Shown here: positions 33,029 to 45,522 of the stretch, one piece after another
Layout of the letters: every line of letters begins with the position of its first letter
Numbering within the stretch: the first letter of the stretch is position 1
Source: Trichosporon coremiiforme
Taxonomy: Eukaryota > Basidiomycota > Tremellomycetes > Trichosporonales > Trichosporonaceae
Length of the DNA: 64,000 nt
Direction: 5' to 3'
Assembly (NCBI GenBank): GCA_039545355.1
Contig: BCJJ01000046.1
Span: 32,895-96,894, forward strand
Made by a program: the position numbers and the translations under genes
The notes under the pieces: model-generated
Told to the model about the DNA's origin: nothing
Database searches by the model: none
Seen by the model: only the letters and a program-made list of their open reading frames with translations

Positions 33029-35194
33029 ATGGCCACGACCATCGACCGCCAAGACAGCCGGTTGAGCGACGAGAAGCTCGACGTCAAGCACGTCGACTAT
33101 CCCGACGAGGAGAGGGTCATCAGCAGCAACGCGTCCGGGGAAGAGCCCAAGCACATCGACCATGGATACGACCCCGCGTTCATCAAGAAGACGACACGCA
33201 AGATTGACTGGCGCCTCATCCCGCCTCTCATCGCAATGTACTGCATCTCGTCGATCGACCGCAAGAACGTGTCCCTCGCACGTGCGGCCAACCACGAGGC
33301 GATGCAGAAGGAGCTCGATCTCGGCAAGGACAAGTACAACATTATCACACTGCTCTTTGTACGTGCGGTGTGTCTGGACCTCTGCTAACGACCAGTTCCC
33401 GACCTACATCATCTTTGAGTTGCCCGTGAGTGTGAAGGTTGTCGTGGCGCTGACTTTCAGTCTCAGCTCGGTCTCCGCAGATGGGGCCCCCGGTTCTGGC
33501 TCAGCACGGCGGTGCTTCTCTGGGGAGGTGGGTACGGAGGCCTGTGACACACACTGACCAGCAGCCGTCACGATCGGTCTCGGTTTTTCCAACAACTGGC
33601 AGGCGATGGGTGCCATGCGCGCGCTTCTCGGTATCTTTGAGAGCTGCCTGTTCCCAGGAGCGGCGTACCTCATCGCGTGCTGGTACCCGCGCAAGCAAAT
33701 GGCCCGCCGCAGCGCCGCATTCTACATCACGTCGATCGCCGTCGGTGGTGAGTGATCAGCGTGTGGCACATTTGTGGCAATGCGAGAATTTCCTTTCGTC
33801 CGCCTTCGTCGCTTACTTCCAGGCCTCGGAAACCTTCTCGGCTACGGAATCAGCATGATGCACGGCATCCGCGGCCTTAGCGGAGTGAGTAGAGTCTTCA
33901 GGCGCCGCTCCGTAGGCACTACAGCTGACATTTAGTGGCGTTGGGTCTTCATTTTGGAAGGTATACTGACCATGATTATAGCGATTATTGGCTACATTGT
34001 GCTCGTCGATTTCCCCGACAGATCGACTTTCCTGACCCCGGAGCAAAAAGCCATGGTCGTAGAGCGTATTCACCGCGACAGAGGCGACGCCGTGGCTGAC
34101 CCAATGACCACGAAGAAGTTCTTCTCTTATCTCTGCGAGCCAAAGATCTGGCTTTTCGCCGTTTGGTTCTGTGTAACGACTCTGGGCACTTACAGCATGT
34201 CCTACTTTCTTCCCCGCATATTAAAAGGTCAGTTGAAGTGTGTTTTTGTGTCCAGAAGTGTGCAGAAGTGCTTTGAAATGATGAAGAAGAGAAAACAGGT
34301 GGTGGCGCAGAAAAACCTCGGATTTGGCAAGGATCGGCGACACGGCGGGGTGGAGGTGCGGAACCATTACCTCTGGGGACCCTGCTGAGCGTCCATGTGG
34401 CGATTTGCTCTCTCCAAAACACCTTGAACCCCATCCGACCCGCTTTCTTGGATATTATGTTTCTCGAATTTCTGCAACATGGACGCTGACGAAAACAGGC
34501 ATGGGGTTCGATGAAGCGAAAAGCCAGATTTTGCTCGCCCCACCATATGTCTGGGCTGTGGTTCCGGCGATGGGTCAGGCGTTCTGCGCAGACCGTCTGC
34601 GTAACTGCAGAGCCTGGATGATGCTGTTTGGTTGCTCCCAAACAATCATCGGGACGATGCTCTATTCCCACCTGCCGGAGACTTACAAGGCTGGAAGGTA
34701 CATCGGCACGTTCCTAGCCGTCGGCGGATGCAACGCAAACGTGGGAATTATCCTGTCTTGGTCACAATGCTCCATTCGTCAGCAATCAAAGCGAGGTATG
34801 TCCCTTTCAGCAGAACGCCCGAATTTGCCAAGTTGACCCACCCAGGCTTTACTTCTGCCCTCATTGTTGCCTGGGGCGGCGTGGGAGGTATTCTCGCATC
34901 GACACTCTTCATGGACAGCGAAGCGAAGATCGGATACCCTACTGGTGAGTTTGAATGTGCCCCCTCAATCCCCCCCCCCCCCCCCCGGGCTGTCTTCGAT
35001 CTCCTGGAGGATTCACGGCTGCAATGCGAAGACGATAGGCTGACGAGAAAGGAGTCTACAGCGTTGTGGGCTTCAACGCGTTCCAAATGGTTACCGTTGT
35101 CGGTCTCCGTTACTTCTATGTTTGGCGAAACCACCAAGCGGACCAAGGCAAGACCGTCATTGAGGGAGACCCCAACTTCAGGTACAGCCTTTAG
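33029..35194 (+). CDS. MFS anion:cation symporter (Dal5-like permease), second copy of the family
   Basis: Organic-anion/vitamin-type permease of the plasma membrane by family. It starts MATTIDRQDSRLSDEKLDVK at 33029 with an acidic cytosolic N-terminus. Segments in order are DWRLIPPLIAMYCISSIDRK (helix 1), FPTYIIFELP, GLRRWGPRFWLSTAVLLWG, ALLGIFESCLFPGAAYLIAC with WYPRKQMARRSA, then GLGNLLGYGI, WRWVFILEGILTMIIAIIGY, and after a long intron (about 34229-34498) GMGFDEAKSQ. It ends DPNFRYSL. About eight introns. One, near 34946-35050, contains a 17-C run at 34970-34986. The FESCLFPG and WRWVFILEG motifs are typical of the family. Intact by reading. Substrate unknown. Confidence 0.9.
34970..34986. 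repeat. Poly-C homopolymer (17 C) in an intron
   Basis: Lies inside the penultimate part of the Dal5-like permease gene, between the exon ending EAKIGYPTG and the exon starting VYSVVGFNAFQMV. Confidence 0.85.
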
Positions 35195-35631
35195 TGAAAT
35201 GATGTTAAGAAGAGGGCTGCTGAGGAGCAGCGGGAGAACTTAGGAGCGTTTGGAAACGTTGATTATCTTGGGAGAGCATCGGTAGTCTTGTAATGTTGTG
35301 TGCGAGGTGCTATGGAATGAATGGGTATTTCTATCCGAGAGCAGTCCATCGTTTTTACCCAAACCCTACGCCAGTGTCCTTGGATTTGCCATGTCAGATT
35401 GTACTCTACGCCAAAGCGGACTGCGATGAGGACAACTAAGCAGGCTTGTCCGCGCGCTCCAATGCGCGCATCGGCACCTGCACGCAGATCTTGTAGAGGA
35501 AAGAAGCTGATGTTGCCGTTGAGTTCATACAACTTCCCTTGTTCTCTTGGAATGACCGATCCGCAAAACGGAAGAAGGCTCGATTAGCTCGACCGATGTG
35601 TACAACACCTCATTCCAGCTGCCATTGAGTC
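35195..35631. other. Intergenic, no gene seen
   Basis: 3' flank of the permease. Nothing recognised. Confidence 0.4.
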
Positions 35632-36339
35632 CTATGTTTTCTGTTCTCCAACTCTCAGTCTTTGATTGCAAGCGCCATGACAGGCCTCGCGCCCCTCAGG
35701 TAAGTCATCATGGTCGGGAAACTGATCTTGAGAGAAACGCCAGGAAACTCGGCATTTCAAGCCGCGAGCAACTTCGCTTCCCCTACATGTGTCAACACAA
35801 AACCAATCCAAATAGTGCTTACGCTCGTTATCGACGGCCGTGCAAGGCATACTCAGTGGCGTGCGTTTCTCCTTCCACATATTGTAAATGGCCTCGCAAG
35901 CCATCCTTGCGTCCGTCATTGAAAGCGACGGAACTCTCAGGAATGCACCTGCGCTGAGTCCGCGCAATTTATGTTTAGGCCGATCTAAGGGAAGGTCCCC
36001 ATTGCGTTCCGCAGTGTTCTCCGTCACAGCCTTCGCCTGCTGCCGCAAGACGTCTTCATCGGTACCCCGTGACTCTGAAAGGAAGTCACACACTGTCTCG
36101 ACAGCGTACCAGATCATGCCGGGAACGTGAACCCCGTACAGCGTCGTCTTCTCACGGCCATGCCAGCGCAAAAGTGTTGATGTCGTAGACATTTGCGTCC
36201 ACGCGGACCGAACTTGCTGGGTGGGGGACGACCTGACAAGCCAATGTCCCAATACGCTGATCTTGTCTGTCGGCGTCTGAGCGATCTGGACATACCGACG
36301 ATGCCGACGTAGTTGCATATGTGAGAACCATCTTTTCAA
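35632..36339 (-). CDS. Hypothetical open frame of 235 codons
   Basis: Uninterrupted minus-strand frame containing HGREKTTLYGVHVPGMIWYA, VCDFLSESRGTDEDVLRQQA and LSMTDARMACEAIYNMWKEK. Composition is protein-like, but no family is recognised and codon use is less C-ending than in the confident genes. It may be an exon of a larger gene or chance. Confidence 0.3.
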   Translation of the reverse strand: MKRWFSHMQLRRHRRYVQIAQTPTDKISVLGHWLVRSSPTQQVRSAWTQMSTTSTLLRWHGREKTTLYGVHVPGMIWYAVETVCDFLSESRGTDEDVLRQQAKAVTENTAERNGDLPLDRPKHKLRGLSAGAFLRVPSLSMTDARMACEAIYNMWKEKRTPLSMPCTAVDNERKHYLDWFCVDTCRGSEVARGLKCRVSWRFSQDQFPDHDDLPEGREACHGACNQRLRVGEQKT

Positions 36340-36414
36340 CTTGCATGCTAGAAAGATAAGATCTAGGGTTGTAGTTGCCGGAGGCTGCGCCAGGCTCCTG
36401 TTCGTACTGTCCGT

Positions 36415-37671
36415 CTAAAGTGAAACTCGAGTGATTCTTTGGCAGGTAATATACCCTGATGCATCCTGGTCGTTCCCAGCTCTTACTATCCTCGACTTAG
36501 AAATCACCGTCGAGCTAGCTATGCGCTCGTTGTCGAGCGCCGTCTGCAGGCGCTGGCGGCAGTCCTGCCGTCGCTGAGGCGGTGGCTGGCATCGATCAGG
36601 TTCTTCTCGAGGCGCTGGCCGTGACCGCATTCAGCAAGGGGTGCGCTTGTTTGCGGTGGACAGGTCCTCGTCGGCGCGACGCCGTGCGCTTCGTTCTCCC
36701 TGCAGGGAGGCTCGCGAGCGTCCTAATTTCAAGCTCTGCGCACTCTCGGCGAGCACGTCGATCTGGACAGCGTACAGCTCATACCCCGCGGGCGCGGCGT
36801 CTCGCTCGGCCGTCAACTGCATAGCTTGTGCGTTGGACACGGACAAGTCTTCGCACAGGTTGACCGTGGTCTTCTCGGCCTCCTTCATGTGCGCCTCGAC
36901 CTTCTCGAAGCGCTCCTGCAGCGCATGATGGGCAACGAGGGTATCAGACGCGACCTGTCACTCCTTCAGCATTGTCTGCAGGATCGCGTCGGCAGCGCAG
37001 TCTCGTCGGTTACGCAGCAGAGGTTGACGACGCAGTCCATCATACCCTTCAAAAGTTGCGTTTGCCTCGTCGATCGTTGCGATGCGGGCTACGTGAGCAG
37101 CGGGTTTGACGTTTGACGAGCGGGTCGACCTCGTAGTCATAGGGGCTTGGAACAACGCCGTTAGTACGACAGGCGCTGAGTGCGCCGAGGAAGACGGCGG
37201 ACTGGTCACTTCCGTACCCTCTGTCCACGGTCGCATTGCGTTCCGCCTCGAGCGCGTTCCAGAATGTGGAGCACCAGGCCGTGATATCGGTATCGACGGC
37301 AGGCCGTCATAAATCCGTGATCTGAGCAGGCTGACTCAAGCTCATTCGCAGCGTCGTGTGGCCAAGGTGCAGGAGTTGCAGCGGCTGCGACCAGGGGCAG
37401 AGACGGCGAGGGCGGGGGTGTGTGCGGGCAGGCTCCGTTCGGGCATACGTCGGGCGGGGCAGTCTGCTAGACTCGCTCTCGGTCGAGCGGCGCCGTGTCC
37501 TTGACGTTCATAGTGAGCTCGATGAAGGTCTAGTCGTTCCGGTAGTTTAGCGAGTTTGGGCGGAGCAGTGGACGTCAGGTCGATAGCATGTGGGGAGGTG
37601 ACCGTGAGAAGAGAGGAATTCGGTGCGGTTGCGATGGACACGAGAACTACCGTACTGTCATCGATGGCCAT
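36415..37671 (-). pseudogene. Possible decayed coiled-coil gene
   Basis: Minus-strand pieces in shifting frames have heptad-like composition. About 36930-36640 reads VAHHALQERFEKVEAHMKEA, EKTTVNLCEDLSVSNAQAMQ and LQGERSARRRADEDLSTANK. Then GQRLEKNLIDASHRLSDGR and, in another frame, QTALDNERIASSTV follow. Upstream pieces to 37671 include FIELTMNVKDTAPLDRERV in a different frame. Stops and frame changes separate all of them. This looks like a broken gene for a coiled-coil protein, possibly from a mobile element, but identity is unknown. Confidence 0.3.
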
Positions 37672-38934
37672 GGACCGAACAGTTTGCCTTCACTTTGCTT
37701 TGCAGATGGACACATCGATAGGGATGAGTCAGTACACAGTCGTGGACGAGCTAAGTTCAGCCCCAGGCTTCTGCCGTGGCTGGCGCTTTGCTCATGGTGT
37801 TGGGCGCAACTTTCCCATGTCGCCGCCACCTCCTGCAAGCGTAACAGTGCACGACACGTGCAACCAGAGACAACACAGCTCCTTCCTCGCACCTCGCCGG
37901 CTCGATTGGCACCCGCCTAACGAGGTGCTGCTGCAACCTCTGCGTGTCGCAACTACCACAGCCCGACAGTGCTGGTCCACCTGCTAGCTCGAATACATCT
38001 CCGGAGTCCCTCTTGGCATCTGGACTTGTAGGGGCTCTGGCCCGAAGATTCGTCGTCGTTGACGTGTCCGAGGTCATCCACGGAGAGAAGCAGCGAACAA
38101 AGACACCTCAGGAGATTTGAGGCCGCGGGGTGGACGCAGTCTGCTAAACTGTCCGCTGAGGAAGGGCGGCTCGATGGTGTGGGCTACTCGACTACTCACT
38201 GTGAGCGGTGATGGTCTGGAGGTAGGCGAATCTTCAGAGTGCAAAGGGTGCAGTGCTCTATTGTGCCTGTAGGATATGGGTGTGATGTTGTGGTCGAGGG
38301 GAGTGAGTGACATGGCATGAATGTGAGTTGGTGGATGTTTGAGAGGAGACAGCGTGGGAAAGTTGCACCCTCGGCGGATACGGACGCTCCCGAGTCGTCA
38401 GCCCTTGGATTAGTCAACACAGCTCTCGAGCTCTCTGAACATTGAGTGGGTGGTCTACATGGTCTGGATGCATGCGATCGCGACCTCGCCGAATGCTCAA
38501 GCGAAAAAGCTCGATGCATGTCTGGGGGGCGGCGAGAAACGTAGAGTGTACAGTATCGTCTGGCTGGGAATCTCAAACTCAGTTGCATGTTACGTGTATG
38601 CCATGCCAAACATGACCGACGACCCCTGGGCGACCGGGCGAACCCAGATAGAATCGGTCTCGAATCCCGGGTCGGGGTCGGAGAACGCCTTTCGCAGATG
38701 CACGGTTTTCCACGGTAGATCACTTCGTCAGCTGGAAAACCTCGTGAATCGGGATAATATACCGAGGCAGCCTCTCCTAGATCAATGTTCCCACGGTCGT
38801 CATTCTCCCGACAGGCCCCGTTGTTTCGCAACTGCTCCGGCTCAGCTTGTTCCCCTTGCTCAGCTTACTCAGCCTGCGATGCTGTTGGATCGGGAGTGGG
38901 GTTGAGCCCTGGCGGCACGAGAAGAGCCCAAGAA

Positions 38935-38967
<33 letters not shown>

Positions 38968-39067
38968 NNNNNNNNNNNNNNNNNNNNNNNNNNNNNNNNN
39001 NNNNNNNNNNNNNNNNNNNNNNNNNNNNNNNNNNNNNNNNNNNNNNNNNNNNNNNNNNNNNNNNNNN

Positions 39068-39105
<38 letters not shown>

Positions 39106-41229
39106 CATCAGCACTGTTTGATAACACGAAGCCAACTCATTGTCAACGTCTTTGTACTTCACCTTGAGAATCTTATAACCATCCAAGCGGCGTATTGATT
39201 ACGACGCGCGGTTAGGGTGTTGGGAGTAGGCAAGTAATGGGTGGGAGAATAGTGGAAAGACGTTCGCAAGACAAATTTGATGAGAGTGAAGCTAGCAAAT
39301 AAGATCTTACGAGGCGAGGTGACGTGTCGCGGAACAAGATGATGGAGTAGAGGGGAAAGGGCCGAAGCGCACCTGCGTCAGTGTGCTGTCTGATGGATGT
39401 CTGAGCACACAGCAAGGGACTGACACACACGATGGCAGTGACACAGCTCCCAGCTTCGCACCATGCGCCCCGCTCTGCTTCACCCCTGTTCGACTCTATA
39501 CCTTAGCGGGCTGCCCATAGCTCAGAAGTCTTAAGCATCGTTCTCGTCATCCGACTCAGCGGTGTTCAAGCTTTCTACGACACTCGCACGAAGACGGATC
39601 TCGCCAATCAGGAACAAAGAATAAGGAGGGCGGGATCACATCCCGATATGTTGTGGAGCCCCGCATCGTTCCCCCGCCCTCACGTCCATTACGGCTCACC
39701 GCTTAGTTCAACCTTCTCCACGTCAACCACTCTTCAGTCGGCCCATCATGACAGCTCTTTACACTGCAACAGCCAATTTGTCTGCCCATGTCCTATCAAG
39801 AACTTAAACAGTGCAAGAATGAATACGCTCCCACTTTCGACTCGTGCACTGTGTTTCTCGTCATCAACGCGCATGGCTCAGTGAAGGCTATCTAGCGCTT
39901 TGATACGGCCGCATTTTCAGTGTGCACTGAGCGCACCCTCCGATGCTGACACCCCCACTAGACCACATGACCAATCCATCTCTCTTGCTAGCCCAACCCT
40001 CCATCCCCATCAACAGAGGTCGCCCCTTTGAGTGTTCGCGCGGCGCGCGGGGGACTGATCGGGATCCCCGACGCCAAGGTGAATGCTCCAGGGCTCCCTT
40101 GACTACGCTGCTGTTGCCGTTCTACGATTGTCGTATCCTCGGGATGCAAGCCTGCGTGAGACCGGGATCGGCGAGAGTTGGGTTGACCGAGGATAAGAGA
40201 TGTGAGATGATTCATACGATGAGGCTACGGATATGGAGGTTCTGGCCATTATATACATGTTCCGCCTCAGCGTAGAATAGAGTCGAGCCTTCGGGAGGTG
40301 GTTCCGCGAGTGGAACGCCACATTGGCGAAGAGCCGACCGATGTCCGTGAAGTGGTTTCACGACAACGATCCAGTCTGCGAACACACCTCCCGAAGGCGC
40401 CAGCTCCTACAGAAGCGCATCGACATGAGAGGCGCGGCTCTTTGTCATCCCGATAGGAGCCCGCGGATCTCTCTGCGGCGTGCGCGCTGCACAAAGCATG
40501 CGCTGCGTGGGCTATTTAGTGAGTGAGACGCTGCACCGCCCAGCTAGCGGAGGAGAAGCTAAGCTGACGTGCAACCTTGAGGCAGAGCTTGGGGTGCTCT
40601 CATGACGGTGGGAGGGACGAAGACGCAGCCCGATGCCGTAGCGCTCGGAGCAGGCCACGTCTCGCATCCATGGACGCGCCGCCGCTGAATGCGAGGGGGA
40701 TCCAGAGACTGTTACTGTGGAGTGAGCGAGGTGGTGATGGCTGTCGGTTGACTAAGCACCAGACCAGCCTCGAAGGCAACTGCGAGCCCAAGGCGAATGC
40801 TGAGCTCGAACGGGGGTATGCCGGGAGACAGTTTAAGAAGAACGCAGCATGCGTGGGCGCCGCGCATGCAGAATCAGCCAAGTCGAACGCAGGAGCGGCT
40901 GGGGAAGGAGCGCACTCGCCCTGGGCGAAATGACCACGAGCTTTTTCGGAGCGGACGCAGAGTTCGCCCGTGGTCGGACAAGATGCTCCTCAACACGTCT
41001 AGCGGCGAGACCATGGAGCGAATTGTCACAGGCAGGCAAGACACCGATGCGCGATGGAGTACTGTAGTACGTTCAGACAAGCACACTTCACGTGGCTCAT
41101 ATGGGGAGCAAGTCCGTTTCCTCAGCTGTCTGACCACCAGTTTCGGAGTGTTCACCAGCATATCTGTCAGAACTAGCCGCGATCATGTTTCCCAGGTATT
41201 CATAACCCAGGAATACTGTAAGGACGACT
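37672..41229. other. 3.6-kb gene-poor region containing the assembly gap
   Basis: No supported gene. Holds the poly-G/N gap and, at about 40290-41070 on the plus strand, charged pieces in several frames (for example TSLEGNCEPKANAELERGYA) that may be another coiled-coil relic. Confidence 0.35.
38935..39103. other. Assembly gap: 33 G, 100 N, 36 G
   Basis: Ns run from 38968 to 39067, exactly 100, the usual placeholder for a gap of unknown size. Both sides are pure G runs on the same strand. The G tracts may be real homopolymers or a sequencing artefact. Order across the gap should not be trusted for fine analysis. Confidence 0.95.
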
Positions 41230-42517
<1,288 letters not shown>

Positions 42518-43177
42518 TGTGAGGCCGATGAAGAGGTGAGAAAAGACACTGCGACAGACAAGCCCGACGTGACGCGTAGCTAGCTAGCCCCCGTGGCCGC
42601 GCTACAGTTGTAGACTGCTTCGGTCGCTCGGCGTCGGCGCGCGGCCGCCGGCGGCTACTCCGGCCCCGTGCTCAAACGGCTATTTCTGGCCAAGAGCGTG
42701 GGTTTGACGTCATCGTAGCTCAAGCACCTCGGCAATTGCACGTGACAAATCGGTGGCTGTGGTCGACCGGTCGCAGCTTGCCCTCCCAGGATACATAGTG
42801 AGCATCGAGTATAGCAGTGACCCGCAGCAGCGCTGCAGACAACGGAGGTGAATGATGCTTGCTTCATGTACTACCCACCCAAGCGCTCCAGGAAGCAGCT
42901 CGGAGCTCGGAAGGAAAGGTGGAGGTTGGGGCACGGACCACTGATCCTGTCAGCTGTCAGAGCTGCGCTTCCGCGGTCACGTGCCCCCCTGATAAGAAGC
43001 AACTGTCTGAAACGAGACAATGGAGGAGCATGCAGCACGCACACCGTCTGCAACGCGTGCGTGCTGCAGAAGCCAGAGAACAATGGGAATCAGCGACTAA
43101 ACTACAGTCGGACAAGCAAACAGACTGCAAGTCAAAAGGGAGACTCAGCTGGCCCTTTTTTTACCGTCTCATCCATC
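42518..43177. promoter_or_regulatory. Shared upstream region of two oxidoreductase genes
   Basis: 660 bp between the divergent start codons of the Old Yellow Enzyme and the dehydrogenase. Contains a direct repeat of TAGC near 42578. No factor site assigned. Co-regulation is possible. Confidence 0.4.
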
Positions 43178-44279
43178 ATGGAGATACCCACTCGGAGGCT
43201 CGCCGTGGTCGCCGAGACTGAGGTAGGGAGCCCTCGCTGCTTACTTGGGTGCTGACCGGGGCAGTGCGGTACCACAACAGTCAAGAACTTACCGGTGGTA
43301 TCGCCTGGGGTCGGCGAGCTCCTCGTCAAGGTCCGCTTCGTCGCGCTGAACCCAGCGGATCCGGCCATGATCCAATATCGACTGACACCAACCGGCAGTA
43401 TCCTCGGTCTTGACTACGCAGGCGAGGTTGCTCTGGTAGGCCCCGAAGTGGACGGCTGGAAGCCTGGAGACCGCATTGCCGGAATTACCCCCGGCGGTAT
43501 CGGCGGCCACTGGGGAGCCGCCGCCGAGTACGCCGCCGTTGACGCGTCGCTGGCATGGCATGTGCCAGGGTCCGTGGATCTTGCATCTGCCACCACTTAC
43601 GGCATTGGTGGTGTGACGGCCGCCTTGGCGCTCTACTATCATCTCAAGACACCGATGCCCCCGGCGCAGGTACCAGGTGCTCCATGGTTCTTTGTGGCGG
43701 GCGGGTCCTCTTCGGTTGGTTTCTTCCTCATTCAATGGGCAAAGCGTGTCGGCTACAAAGTTGTGGCTATCGCTTCGGAGCACAACTTTGACATCGTCAA
43801 GCAATACGGCGCGGATGCGGTGTTCTCGTATCATGATGCCCCTGCCGCTGTGGCCGCTATTCGAGCGTTGCAGCCATCTCCGGCCGTCGGAGTGGACATG
43901 ATTGGTGGGTCGTGCGGTGACTTGGCAGCGGAAGTTTTGGCTGGTGGCCGATACCTGTCCATTCAGTGGCAGTGTCACAAAGACGCCGAACTCGTGAGGC
44001 TTGGAGCAGCCTTCATGCCTGTAAGAGCCTATTGGTCAGAGGAGAGTGGCTTACCCCAACCAGCACGAGGAAACGGCACAGTGGAATACTCCTATCCCCG
44101 CCGTTCGCGACTGGACTCGGGCATTCTTTGAAGACCTGCCAGATCTCATCGAGAGGCAGGACATCCGCCCAGGTCCCATCACGCTGCGGCATGGGATTGA
44201 GGCAGTTCCTGATGGCGTTCAAGAACTGCAAAGCGGGGTGTCGGCGACGAAGCTCATCTATGAAATTGTTCACCAGTGA
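43178..44279 (+). CDS. Zinc-less medium-chain dehydrogenase / trans-enoyl reductase-like, 338 aa
   Basis: NADPH-dependent oxidoreductase of the MDR superfamily, close in pattern to fungal trans-enoyl reductases. Exons 43178-43222, 43265-44020 and 44064-44279 give 338 residues. Marks are GELLVKVRFVALNPADPAMI, ILGLDYAGEV and GWKPGDRIAGI in the GroES-like domain. The Rossmann nucleotide loop is FFVAGGSSSVGFFLIQWAKR, followed by VVAIASEHNFDIVKQYGADA. The structural-zinc cysteines are absent. The first exon is only 15 codons, and the last intron (43 nt) joins FMP to HEETAQWNTP in frame. Paired head-to-head with an enone reductase, which suggests a shared small-molecule pathway, but no synthase is nearby. 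Confidence 0.88.
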
Positions 44280-44425
44280 CAGTGCTCTCACGCTTCAGAA
44301 CAATCTCCCCGTTACGACGGCCCTTAGAAGACATGCTGCGTACGCAAACAGTTGTGGTAAATGTCAAAAGTCCTTGCATGAAGCCGAGAGCACAGTATAA
44401 TTAGAAGAATGGGGTATTATAAAAT

Positions 44426-45522
44426 TCACTTGCGGGGAGCAATACGGACACACTCGCCGTTCTTGAGCTCCCAGTTCTGACGGCACGAAGCAACCTGGCA
44501 CTTGCCAGAGACGCAAGAGACACCACCGACGGCAACGCCACGGAGAGCAGTGCAGCTGTTACGTCAGTTTTAGTTTCACTTCGTTGAACTCACTCGACAC
44601 CGACGGACGCGGTGCTGTTGCCGTAGACGCCGTTGGTGCATCCACCGCACGACTCGAGCTCAGCGTCGGTGTTGATGCACTCGTAGTACTTGGAGCCAGG
44701 GATAGCACATCCGGTCAGGCCGCTGGGGCAGTAGGCGTTGTCACGGCGCTCAGCCTCGGCACGGAGCTCAGCCTCAATCTCGCGCTTGCGGCGAGCGACA
44801 ACAGAGATCTCAGGAGCAGAGTTGACATAGATGCTGGCAGCGCCGCCTCCGAGGCCACGGACCTGAAGACCACGGCGGGCAGCCGAGTTGCTCCAGGTGC
44901 CGGTGTTGCCGCAAGCAGTGTCGGTTCCACCAGAAAGAACGGTTCCGCAGGTGCAGCCGATGGTAGACGATCCAGTGTAGGTGAATGCAGCGTACTTGTA
45001 AGGCTGGCAAGCGGCGAAGCACTCGTTGATGTCGGTGACACCCATGGTCGGGCCACCGGCGAGCGTAGCCCCGGTCAGACAGGTGGAGAACTGCCAAGTG
45101 CCGGGCTTGTTCCAGGTGACAGTCCAGTCGGGCTTGAGAAGACCCAGGCCGATGAGGCCACCCTTAGCACAGGTGGTCATGCCCTCCTCAGCAGGCTTGA
45201 CGAGGTTGCCGTCCAGCTGCCACGAGCTCTTGTTGGCACAGTAGCACATGTTGAGCAGGTTGATGCCGAGGACCGAGAGGGACGGCGACCAGACAGAGTA
45301 GTCGTAACCGGCGTTCGCGCAGCCGCTCTGGCAGGGGGCGAGGAGGACATTGCCCAGGAGGCTGCCGACAGTGTCGAGGAGGTTGGAGCTGGGGTAAGCG
45401 CCAGAAAGCGACCTCGAGACTTACACAAGGTTGCCTCCGTCCGCACAGGCGATGTAGACACCGGCGGCAGCCACCTGGTGAAGAAGGGAGAAGAGGGCCA
45501 GAACCGAGAGCGTGACCTTCAT
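44426..45522 (-). CDS. CPL1-like secreted cysteine-rich protein
   Basis: Secreted protein. MKVTLSVLALFSLLHQVAAA is a signal peptide (about residues 1-20). Three exons. The first intron joins GGNL to SNLLDTVGSLLG. The middle carries many paired cysteines, including PCQSGCANAGYDYSVW, CYCANKSSW, and a WSC-like stretch, CFAACQPYKYAAFTYTGSST. The C-terminal part matches the CPL1 domain of basidiomycete yeasts: CPSGLTGCAIPGSKYYECIN, ESCGGCTNG, then after an intron CTALRGVAVGGVSCVSGKCQ and NGECVRIAPRK. A charged linker (RRKREIEAELRAEAERR) separates the two halves. In Cryptococcus, CPL1 is a secreted capsule-associated and host-interacting protein. The role here is unknown. The long plus-strand open frame across this locus is its antisense shadow. 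Confidence 0.82.

Noticed and set aside
38777..39198. Open frames running through the poly-G/N gap
   Set aside because: They encode poly-Gly or poly-Pro around unknown residues and exist only because the gap has no stops.
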